From: SIG437 sp045648985
GTDB lineage: Bacteria; Bacillota; Clostridia; UBA1381; UBA9506
NCBI GenBank assembly: GCA_045648985.1
Contig: JAZROZ010000018.1
Span: 1-61,083, forward strand
Length of the DNA: 61,083 bases
Direction of reading: 5' to 3'
Shown here: one piece after another, positions 16,592 to 23,540 of the stretch
Position numbering within the stretch: the stretch's first letter is position 1
How the letters are laid out: each line of letters starts with the position of its first letter
Notes under the pieces: generated by a model
What the model saw: the letters and a program-made list of their open reading frames with translations, nothing else
The model's database searches: none
What the model was told of the DNA's origin: nothing
Position numbers and translations under genes: made by a program

Positions 16592-17374
16592 CTAATTTCC
16601 CTTGTTCATATTAATTTTATCGTGAATCAGTTTAAGACCTGTTAATGTCAAATCTCTGTTGATGATTTCTATCGCTTTTGACTCAGAAGCAATAAGTTTT
16701 GAAAGGCCACCCGTCGCAACCACTTTTGCATCAGGCGCACCCAATTCCTGTTTGAACTTTTCTACGATATAGTCAATCATACCTGCATAGCCGTAGTAAA
16801 GGCCAGATTGCATAGCGGAAATTGTATTTTTGCCTATAGCTTCGTCAGGCTCTGTTATTTCAACGCGCGGAAGTTTCGCTGTCTTTTCAACAAGCGCATC
16901 AACCGAAATCTTTAAACCTGGGTATATCGCACCGCCCAAATAGTCGCCATTTTCATTGACTGCACAAAATGTTGTCGCTGTTCCTAAGTCTATTATTATA
17001 ACAGGTCCGCCGTAAAGGTATGCAGCTGCAAATGCGTTTACGAGTCTGTCTGTTCCAAGCTCTTTCGGATTATCAAGTAAAATCCTCATACCAAGTGGTG
17101 TTTTATGCGTTACAACATATGGCGTAAGATTTAAATATTTTTTTATCGCATTTTCCAGCGAGTGCATAAGCGGGGGAACAACAGATGCGATGATTACATC
17201 TTCAATCTGGCTGACATCAAGCTGCTTTGCCATCAAAATCTGCATTATAAACATACCTATTTCGTCTGATGAGCGGTTTTTATCCGTTGACATCCTGAAA
17301 CTTTGTACTAGTGTATCTTTGTCATACAGACCTAAAACAGTATTTGTATTTCCTACGTCGATTACGAGTAACAT
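16592..17374 (-). CDS. coaX: Type III pantothenate kinase CoaX
   Basis: CoaX phosphorylates pantothenate in the first step of coenzyme A synthesis. The 260-residue protein starts LLVIDVGNTNTVLGLY (phosphate-binding DxGN), has GTDRLVNAFAAAYLYG, IIIDLGTATTFCAVNENGDYLGGAIYPGL and the C-terminal ATGGLSK, all characteristic of the ASKHA-fold type III family. The reading frame has a GTG at 17383, but the ATG at 17374 follows AGGTGAT at proper distance and matches the family N terminus. It follows the phosphoesterase gene after 15 bases. No birA is adjacent, unlike in some Firmicutes. Confidence 0.95.
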   Translation of the reverse strand: MLLVIDVGNTNTVLGLYDKDTLVQSFRMSTDKNRSSDEIGMFIMQILMAKQLDVSQIEDVIIASVVPPLMHSLENAIKKYLNLTPYVVTHKTPLGMRILLDNPKELGTDRLVNAFAAAYLYGGPVIIIDLGTATTFCAVNENGDYLGGAIYPGLKISVDALVEKTAKLPRVEITEPDEAIGKNTISAMQSGLYYGYAGMIDYIVEKFKQELGAPDAKVVATGGLSKLIASESKAIEIINRDLTLTGLKLIHDKINMNKGN

Positions 17375-17389
17375 CTTTATCACCTGACC

Positions 17390-17848
17390 TTAAATTTTAT
17401 GTATTGTAACTTCTTTTGTTTCTGTGTCAATAATGGCATATGTCCCAAATCCCTTTGCTGAACCGGGATTTAAAACAATCAGTCCGTCATCTTCAATATT
17501 TAAGCATTCTTTATGGGTATGACCATAAATACATATGTCGCAACCTCGACTTCTGCTTTCAAATTTCACTACCCTGTCCCCCATTTTCACAGCATAGTGA
17601 TGACCGTGAGTTATGAAAAACTTAAGACCGCCAAGCTCCGTGACGATTTCTCTGGGATAGTCGGTAAAATAATCGTTATTTCCCCTGACTCCACAAACTA
17701 TGAGTCTTGGAAAACACATCTTTATTGCATCAATATCATCTGCAATATCACCACAATGAATACAGGCCTTTATTTCTCTGTTTCGTTCTAAAATGTTAAG
17801 CATAGCCGTATTATCGCCATGAGTATCACTAAAAACTGCAATAAGCAA
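17390..17848 (-). CDS. YfcE/MJ0936-family metallophosphoesterase
   Basis: A compact 152-residue calcineurin-like phosphoesterase with the complete two-metal motif set: FSDTHGD at residues 6-12, CIHCGDIADD, GVRGNND, FFITHGHHYAV and YGHTHKE. Members hydrolyse phosphodiesters with Mn2+; the physiological substrate is unknown. It is first in the operon that continues with coaX, the HD hydrolase and ybaK, and has its own promoter at 17884-17912. Confidence 0.92.
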   Translation of the reverse strand: MLIAVFSDTHGDNTAMLNILERNREIKACIHCGDIADDIDAIKMCFPRLIVCGVRGNNDYFTDYPREIVTELGGLKFFITHGHHYAVKMGDRVVKFESRSRGCDICIYGHTHKECLNIEDDGLIVLNPGSAKGFGTYAIIDTETKEVTIHKI

Positions 17849-17883
17849 AAAATCACCTACAATTCTGCGTCTTTTAACTTAAA

Positions 17884-17912
17884 CATTATATAATAAATAA
17901 TAGTGTTTGTCC
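17884..17912 (-). promoter_or_regulatory. Sigma-A promoter of the phosphoesterase-coaX operon
   Basis: Minus-strand TGGACA (17907-17912), 17-base spacer, TATAAT (17884-17889), 36 bases before the first start codon. Confidence 0.7.
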
Positions 17913-17936
17913 ATATTTTTTGCAATAATTTAAACA

Positions 17937-17962
17937 GGACAGTCGGCATTTGCCAACTGTCC
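17937..17962 (-). terminator. Terminator downstream of veg
   Basis: GGACAGTTGGCA on the minus strand pairs with TGCCGACTGTCC around a short loop and is followed by TGTTTAAATT. It sits just after the veg stop and before the promoter of the next operon. Confidence 0.75.
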
Positions 17963-17973
17963 GCTAAAATTTA

Positions 17974-18243
17974 CTATTCAACTTCCTGTTTGGTGTCAAT
18001 TATCGTGATGCTTACTGCGTTAATTAAGATGTCTGAATAATTAAAAGATACTGTGCGACCGCCTGTTGCAAATTCTGAAACACTATCCAAAACAACTATA
18101 AAAAGTGATGGGTATGTAGCTTTAATATAGCCTTGTCTTACAATGACCCTCTTTCTGCCTTTTTTTGCAGTCAGACGAATTCTTTTTCCGACATTTTCTG
18201 TCAGAATATTTCGGACCCTTTCTATATCCGCCCTCTCAATCAA
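17974..18243 (-). CDS. veg: Veg family protein
   Basis: An 89-residue protein with the conserved Veg core GKRIRLTAKKGRKR, QGYIKATYPSLFIVVLD and VSFNYSDILINAVSI. In Bacillus subtilis Veg is abundant and affects biofilm gene expression, probably by counteracting SinR; the mechanism is not settled and no SinR is visible here. The frame is open to a GTG at 18258, but GGAGG (minus strand, about 18252-18256) lies 8 bases upstream of a TTG at 18243, which is the better start. A strong promoter with a dyad lies upstream at 18274-18302. Confidence 0.88.
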   Translation of the reverse strand: MIERADIERVRNILTENVGKRIRLTAKKGRKRVIVRQGYIKATYPSLFIVVLDSVSEFATGGRTVSFNYSDILINAVSITIIDTKQEVE

Positions 18244-18273
18244 CGATAACACCTCCACACAGTAATTTACTAT

Positions 18274-18302
18274 ATAATAACATAAATGTTATTATTTGTC
18301 AA
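18274..18302 (-). promoter_or_regulatory. Strong veg promoter overlapping a perfect dyad
   Basis: Minus-strand TTGACA (18297-18302), 17-base spacer, TATTAT (18274-18279). The spacer and -10 lie within a perfect 22-base inverted repeat ATAATAACAT-AA-ATGTTATTAT (18274-18295), a possible operator. The promoter overlaps the 3' end of apgM. Confidence 0.65.
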
Positions 18303-19506
18303 TACCTGTAAATAAAACCATCAGATTTGAGCCTTTTTCGATAAAATTACCTGAATTTTTTGCGTTTTCTTCGTTATATTCCACATCTGATTTTTCTTTT
18401 CCGTTACTTCTCATCATCGCAAACGGTACACTGTCACGCACATGAGTCTTAAGGCTTATAGGTGTCGGATGGTCAGGCATTACCAAAACACTATACTCAT
18501 CACCGCAATTTTCAAGATAGTTCATTAAGGGTCCTACAATTTTTTCATCAAAGAGCTCTATTGCCTGAATTTTATTTTCCAAATGTCCCTGATGCCCACA
18601 TTCATCAGGTGCTTCAACGTGAATATATACTAAATCCTGACCGTTTTTTAGTTCATCAATTGCAGCCTGTGCTTTGCCGTCAAAATTTGTATCAATATTT
18701 CCCGTTACACCCTCTACATATGGAACGTTCATACCTGCACCTTTTCCTATGCCTTTTAAAAGGTCAACTGCAGAAATGATGCTTCCCTTCAGACCGAATT
18801 TATCGTAGAATTTATCAAGGCGTGGCTTTTTGCCTTCACCCCATATCCACAATGAATTACCTGGATTTTTACCTTCAGTCATTCTCTTTTTATTTATTGG
18901 ATGATTTTTTAAAAGCTCATAGCTTTTCTTCATAATATCCAAAATAACATCTGCATTATCACCTTTTGGAAGATACTCCGTTACTACTCTGTCTGAAATA
19001 TCGTGCGGAGGTGTGAGTTTTACATTTGTGCTTCCACCGTGTGCTACCATTAAGTGACGATAGCTTATTCCGCTATGGAACTTGATTTTATCAACTACAA
19101 TATTTTCCTTTAAATATTCAATCAACTCCGTTGATTCTTTTGTTGTTATTTCACCGGAGCTATAATCAACCATAGTCTTTTTTTCATATGGCTCATCGTC
19201 TGAAAGTGTTACTATATTTGCCCTGAATGTGACATCTGTATTCTTTAAATCAACACCTATACTCAGTGCCTCGAGCGGTGAACGTCCCGTATAGTAAACA
19301 AGTGGGTCGTACCCAAGCACGGAAAGGTTTGCAACATCGCTTCCCGGTGACAGACCATCGTCAACAGTTTTGCAAAGTCCCACTATTCCATTTTTTGCAA
19401 TATTATCAATATTAGGTTTTTTTGCAAGCTCAAGTGGCGTTTTTCCGCCTAATTTTTCACAAGGAAAGTCTGCCATTCCATCGCCTAAAAATACTACATA
19501 TTTCAT
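18292..19506 (-). CDS. apgM: Cofactor-independent phosphoglycerate mutase, ApgM type
   Basis: A 404-residue phosphoglycerate mutase of the archaeal-type (ApgM) family in the alkaline phosphatase superfamily, interconverting 3- and 2-phosphoglycerate in glycolysis. Metal and catalytic residues are visible in FLGDGMADFP, GLSPGSDVANLSVLGYDP (nucleophile serine), VYIHVEAPDECGHQG, and VMPDHPTPISLKTHVRDSVPF. Many Clostridia carry this form next to or instead of the longer GpmI. The start follows AAGGAG on the minus strand. Its stop lies within the veg promoter. Confidence 0.94.
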   Translation of the reverse strand: MKYVVFLGDGMADFPCEKLGGKTPLELAKKPNIDNIAKNGIVGLCKTVDDGLSPGSDVANLSVLGYDPLVYYTGRSPLEALSIGVDLKNTDVTFRANIVTLSDDEPYEKKTMVDYSSGEITTKESTELIEYLKENIVVDKIKFHSGISYRHLMVAHGGSTNVKLTPPHDISDRVVTEYLPKGDNADVILDIMKKSYELLKNHPINKKRMTEGKNPGNSLWIWGEGKKPRLDKFYDKFGLKGSIISAVDLLKGIGKGAGMNVPYVEGVTGNIDTNFDGKAQAAIDELKNGQDLVYIHVEAPDECGHQGHLENKIQAIELFDEKIVGPLMNYLENCGDEYSVLVMPDHPTPISLKTHVRDSVPFAMMRSNGKEKSDVEYNEENAKNSGNFIEKGSNLMVLFTGIDK

Positions 19507-19548
19507 TTTGTTTCTCCTTAACTTTTATATCATATTTCTCTTTATTAC

Positions 19549-19734
19549 AAAATTCTATATATGTCAATTATAGAATTTTGTACAATTTAGATGTCAATTC
19601 TACCAGGAGTAAAAATGTTTGCTTGCAAGGACATTTTTACGACGCCGTCAATTGACATAGTGCTCGACAGAGCACGAAAGAGCATTAGCTCTTGAGAATT
19701 TTATGAAATAAAATTCTGTATATGTCAATTATAG
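19549..19734. repeat. Structured repeat element between direct copies of a 25-base motif
   Basis: The 340-base gap between apgM and yqhQ holds no gene. AAAATTCTATATATGTC... at 19549-19573 recurs at 19710-19734 with one mismatch over 25 bases. The first copy is part of an inverted repeat (13-bp arms around 19548-19582); the second follows AGAATTTTAT-GAA-ATAAAATTCT. Between them are GTAAAAATGT (19609-19618) paired with ACATTTTTAC (19631-19640), a CTTGCAAG palindrome, GTGCTC/GAGCAC and AAGAGC/GCTCTT hairpins, and GTCAATTGAC. TGTCAATT occurs repeatedly. Probably a degenerate small mobile element or stacked hairpins. Confidence 0.5.
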
Positions 19735-19805
19735 CACTAAATTAAATTCTTGGCAACAAAAGATAAAAATTTTTTGTTAAATATATATACTTAATATTTT
19801 TTTTG

Positions 19806-19814
19806 TGTTATAAT
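19806..19814 (+). promoter_or_regulatory. Extended -10 promoter of yqhQ
   Basis: TGTTATAAT matches an extended -10 (TGnTATAAT). No clear -35 is seen 17 bases upstream. The TTG start of yqhQ is 34 bases downstream. Confidence 0.5.
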
Positions 19815-19847
19815 TATATCAAATGATTACTTTAAGGGGACTTTATA

Positions 19848-20822
19848 TTGAATAAAAAAGATTGTGAAAATAAAAAATGTCATATGACTAGCATTGGCGG
19901 GCAGGCTGTTATGGAAGGCGTTATGATGCGCGGACCGAAAGATATTGCGATTTCTGTTCGTAAACCTGATGGTGAAATTATAACAGATATCAGACCTGTT
20001 TCTTCAGTTATGCAAAAATGCAAAATATTAAAGCTACCTATCATAAGAGGTGTTGTATCATTTTTTGAATCGCTCATTGTGGGAACTAAGGCTTTAATGT
20101 TTTCTGCAGAATTTCAGGACTTAGAAGATGATGACTACAAAGAAAAGAAAAAGGAAATGACAGAGGAAGAAATTGCAAAAAACAAAGAAAAGACAGACAA
20201 ATTTATGTCATGGGCTATCTTTGGTTCTGTTATTGTTGCTCTTTTCTTTTCCGTTGGACTCTTTATGATGCTTCCTGCGTTTTTAGTTGGGCTACTGCGT
20301 GACTTTGCAGGTCTTAATAACGTTGTTGCTACCATACTTGAAGGTGTTATTAGAATAGGAATTTTCCTCTTATATCTCTTTTTGGCATCACTAATGAAAG
20401 ATATAAGACGAGTTTTTGAATATCACGGTGCTGAGCATAAAACCATTTTCTGTTATGAAAGCGGTGAAGAGCTTACTGTGGAAAATGCAAGGAAATTTTC
20501 TACACTTCACCCGCGTTGCGGAACAAGCTTTCTCTTTATCGTTATGATTGTGAGTATAATTCTATTCTCTTTCATATCTTGGGAAAACCCCATCCAGAGA
20601 CTTTTAATAAGACTTCTTCTACTCCCTGTTGTTGCAGGTATTTCCTATGAAATTATCAAATTTGCAGGAAGAAGCACGGGAAAATTTATGAAGCTCGTGA
20701 GTGCTCCGGGAAAATTACTTCAGAAGATTACAACAAAAGAGCCTGATGAAAGTCAGCTAGAGGTTGCTATTTGTGCACTGAAAGCTGTTTTAACAGATAA
20801 CAAAGAAGATGACAAGTGGTAA
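19848..20822 (+). CDS. yqhQ: DUF1385 membrane protein YqhQ
   Basis: A 324-residue DUF1385 protein. The conserved N-terminal SIGGQAVMEGVMMRGP, the middle EYHGAEHKTIFCYE, and HPRCGTSFLF are all present, and four hydrophobic segments follow from residue about 125. The function is not established; the conserved His/Cys pattern has suggested metal binding. The start is TTG, with AGGGGA 9 bases upstream and no in-frame ATG before the conserved region. The 3' end overlaps prmC, as in many Clostridia where yqhQ, prmC and prfA cluster; prfA is not here. Confidence 0.93.
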   Translation: MNKKDCENKKCHMTSIGGQAVMEGVMMRGPKDIAISVRKPDGEIITDIRPVSSVMQKCKILKLPIIRGVVSFFESLIVGTKALMFSAEFQDLEDDDYKEKKKEMTEEEIAKNKEKTDKFMSWAIFGSVIVALFFSVGLFMMLPAFLVGLLRDFAGLNNVVATILEGVIRIGIFLLYLFLASLMKDIRRVFEYHGAEHKTIFCYESGEELTVENARKFSTLHPRCGTSFLFIVMIVSIILFSFISWENPIQRLLIRLLLLPVVAGISYEIIKFAGRSTGKFMKLVSAPGKLLQKITTKEPDESQLEVAICALKAVLTDNKEDDKW

Positions 20823-21678
20823 GAATATGCAGGTTATTGATGCTATTAACAAAGGTGCAAAACTGCTCGCAGACAGCCTTTTTGATGTAAATTACAGATT
20901 TGAAAGCGAACTTTTACTTGCACACACACTAAAAAAAGAACGCATATGGCTTATACTCCACCAAAGTGAAGTTTTGGATGAAAGTGATGCAGAAACTTTT
21001 TTTAACCAGATAAAAAAAAGAGCTAAAGGTATGCCATTTAGCTATATTACAGGCACTAAAGAGTTTATGTCGCTTGACTTTAAGGTTATGCAGGGCGTAT
21101 TAATCCCCCGTCCTGACACAGAAACTTTAGTTTGTCATATTATTGATTCATACAAAGGTAAAAGCGTGCAGATTTTAGATTTGTGCACAGGAAGCGGTGC
21201 AATAGCCGTAAGTCTTGCAAAATATTTAGAGGATAGCTTCATAACAGCCGTTGATATTTCGGATGTATGCTATGATACCGCTAAAGAAAATGCAGAAAAA
21301 AACGGTGTTAAAGACAGAGTTAACGTCATAAAAAAAGACGTACTTGCTGATTTTAGTATAGATAAGAAATTCGACTGTATTGTATCAAATCCACCATACA
21401 TCAAATCAGCTGATATTTCCTCGCTTATGAAAGATGTTAGAGATTTTGAACCGGCTTTAGCATTAGATGGAGGCGATGATGGTCTTATCTTTTACAGGAA
21501 AATAACTACTCTTTCAAAACATCTTTTAAAAGACGGAGGTATGCTCTGTTTTGAAATTGGACACAATCAGGCACAAGACGTTTTTGATATAATGCAAAAT
21601 TGCGGTTTTTCTGAAATCGCTTTTATAAAAGATTTAGCAGGAATAAACCGTGTTATATATGGAAAATATATATTATAG
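20809..21678 (+). CDS. prmC: Peptide chain release factor N5-glutamine methyltransferase PrmC
   Basis: PrmC methylates the GGQ glutamine of release factors RF1 and RF2. The 289-residue protein contains the helical N-terminal recognition domain (FESELLLAHTL, GMPFSYITGTKEFMSL), then VLIPRPDTETLV, the SAM loop DLCTGSGAIAVSLA, and the catalytic SNPPYI. It starts inside yqhQ at 20809; a second ATG at 20827, just after the yqhQ stop, would also keep all domains, and neither has a clear ribosome binding site, so translation is probably coupled. Release factor genes are not in the window. Confidence 0.94.
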   Translation: MTSGKNMQVIDAINKGAKLLADSLFDVNYRFESELLLAHTLKKERIWLILHQSEVLDESDAETFFNQIKKRAKGMPFSYITGTKEFMSLDFKVMQGVLIPRPDTETLVCHIIDSYKGKSVQILDLCTGSGAIAVSLAKYLEDSFITAVDISDVCYDTAKENAEKNGVKDRVNVIKKDVLADFSIDKKFDCIVSNPPYIKSADISSLMKDVRDFEPALALDGGDDGLIFYRKITTLSKHLLKDGGMLCFEIGHNQAQDVFDIMQNCGFSEIAFIKDLAGINRVIYGKYIL

Positions 21679-21697
21679 TTATTAGGAGGACTAAAAC

Positions 21698-23488
21698 ATG
21701 AAAATAACAAAGGATATATTATATATAGGTGTAAATGACCACGAAGTTGATTTGTTTGAAGGTCAATATGTTGTACCAAACGGTATGTCATACAATTCAT
21801 ATGTTATTATGGATAGTAAAATTGCAATTATGGATACTGTTGATGCACGTTTTACTCACGAATGGCTTGACAATATTCAAAAGGCATTAGGCGACAAAGC
21901 TCCTGACTATCTCATAATTCAGCATATGGAGCCTGACCATTCTGCAAACATACACAATTTTATAAAAACATATCCTGATGCAAAAATTGTTTCATCAGCT
22001 AAAGCTTTTAATATGATGAAAGGCTTTTTCGGTAACGATTTTAAAGACAATCAGATTGTGGTAGCTGAGGGTGATACGCTTGATTTAGGAACGCACAAGC
22101 TTACTTTTGTAACTGCGCCTATGGTGCATTGGCCTGAAGTTATCGTAACCTATGATTCCACTGATAAGGTTTTATTTTCTGCTGATGGATTTGGAAAATT
22201 CGGTGCTTTGGATATAGAGGAAGACTGGGCATGCGAAGCTCGCCGCTACTATATCGGTATAGTTGGAAAATATGGCACGCAGGTGCAAAGCCTTCTAAAA
22301 AAAGCATCAGGTCTTGACATAAGCATTATATGTCCGCTCCACGGCCCTGTACTTACAGAGAATTTAGGGTATTATCTAAACCTTTATAATATATGGTCAA
22401 GCTATGAAGCTGAATCTGAGGGAATTGTTATTGCATATACATCAGTTTACGGCAACACAAAAAAAGCAGTTATGCAGCTTGCCGAAAAGCTCAAAGAAAA
22501 AGGTTGCCCAAAGGTTGTTATAAACGACTTAGCAAGATGCGATATGGCAGAAGCCGTTGAAGATGCATTCAGGTATAACAAGCTCGTACTCGCTACAACA
22601 ACATATAATGCGGAAATATTCCCGTTTATGCGTGAATTTATTAATCACCTAACAGAACGTAATTTCCAGAACAGAACTTTAGCTTTCGTCGAAAACGGAA
22701 GTTGGGCACCAATGGCTACAAAAGTGATGAAAGGTATGTTTGAAAAGAGCAAAAACATCACATATACTAATGCCACTGTTACAATAATGTCAGCACTAAA
22801 TGAAGAAAGTAATGCTCAGCTTGAAAGCTTATCTGATGAGCTTTGCCGTGATTATCTTGCAAAACAGGATTCCACCGCAAACAAAAACGACCTTACTGCT
22901 CTGTTTAACATCGGCTATGGCTTATATGTTGTGACATCAAACGATGGCAAAAAGGATAACGGCTTAATCGTAAATACTGTTACGCAGGTGACAAACACTC
23001 CAAACAGAATTGCTGTTACGATTAACAAGGAAAATTATTCGCATCACGTAATCAAGCAATCAGGCAAAATGAATATCAATTGCTTATCAGTTGATGCACC
23101 ATTTAGTGTGTTTGAAAACTTTGGATTTAAGAGCGGAAGAACGGCTGATAAGTTTAGCGGTATTGACGTTTTACGTTCTGACAACGGACTTGTATTCCTG
23201 CCAAAATATATAAACTCATTTATGTCTCTTAAGGTTACGGATTATATTGATTTAGATACACATGGAATGTTTATCTGTTCTGTAACAGAATCAAGGGTTA
23301 TTACTGACCTTGAAACAATGACATACACATACTACCAAAACAATGTTAAGCCGAAGCCTGAAACTGACGGCAAAAAGGGATTTGTTTGCAAGATTTGCGG
23401 ATATGTGTATGAGGGAGATAAGCTCCCGGATGATTATATCTGTCCGCTTTGCAAGCACGGCGCTGCAGACTTTGAAGAAATAAAATAA
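21698..23488 (+). CDS. Flavodiiron protein fused to flavin reductase-like and rubredoxin domains
   Basis: A 596-residue oxygen/nitric oxide reductase. Residues 1-240 are the beta-lactamase-fold diiron domain with all ligands: H76, E78 and D80 (QHMEPDHSAN), H144 (PMVHWPE), D163 (SADGFG) and H215 (PLHGPVL). Residues 244-385 are the flavodoxin domain (IAYTSVYGNTKKAV for FMN phosphate). Residues about 400-545 match the flavin-reductase-like FMN-binding fold (NGLIVNTVTQVTNTPNRIAV). The last 36 residues are a rubredoxin, with C564, C567, C582 and C585. Such fusions shorten electron flow from NAD(P)H to the diiron site and protect anaerobes from O2 or NO. It has its own TTAGGAGGA site and ends the yqhQ-prmC unit. 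Confidence 0.93.
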   Translation: MKITKDILYIGVNDHEVDLFEGQYVVPNGMSYNSYVIMDSKIAIMDTVDARFTHEWLDNIQKALGDKAPDYLIIQHMEPDHSANIHNFIKTYPDAKIVSSAKAFNMMKGFFGNDFKDNQIVVAEGDTLDLGTHKLTFVTAPMVHWPEVIVTYDSTDKVLFSADGFGKFGALDIEEDWACEARRYYIGIVGKYGTQVQSLLKKASGLDISIICPLHGPVLTENLGYYLNLYNIWSSYEAESEGIVIAYTSVYGNTKKAVMQLAEKLKEKGCPKVVINDLARCDMAEAVEDAFRYNKLVLATTTYNAEIFPFMREFINHLTERNFQNRTLAFVENGSWAPMATKVMKGMFEKSKNITYTNATVTIMSALNEESNAQLESLSDELCRDYLAKQDSTANKNDLTALFNIGYGLYVVTSNDGKKDNGLIVNTVTQVTNTPNRIAVTINKENYSHHVIKQSGKMNINCLSVDAPFSVFENFGFKSGRTADKFSGIDVLRSDNGLVFLPKYINSFMSLKVTDYIDLDTHGMFICSVTESRVITDLETMTYTYYQNNVKPKPETDGKKGFVCKICGYVYEGDKLPDDYICPLCKHGAADFEEIK

Positions 23489-23494
23489 AGTAAG

Positions 23495-23540
23495 GATAAC
23501 AAAAAAATTCCACCAAAGTTGGTGGAATTTTTTTGTTATC
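23495..23540. terminator. Bidirectional terminator between convergent genes
   Basis: Perfect 21-bp arms (23495-23515 and 23520-23540) with core AAAAAAATTCCACCA and its complement. Runs of A and T on either side make it work in both directions. It overlaps the stop codon of the UPF0182 gene. Confidence 0.9.
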
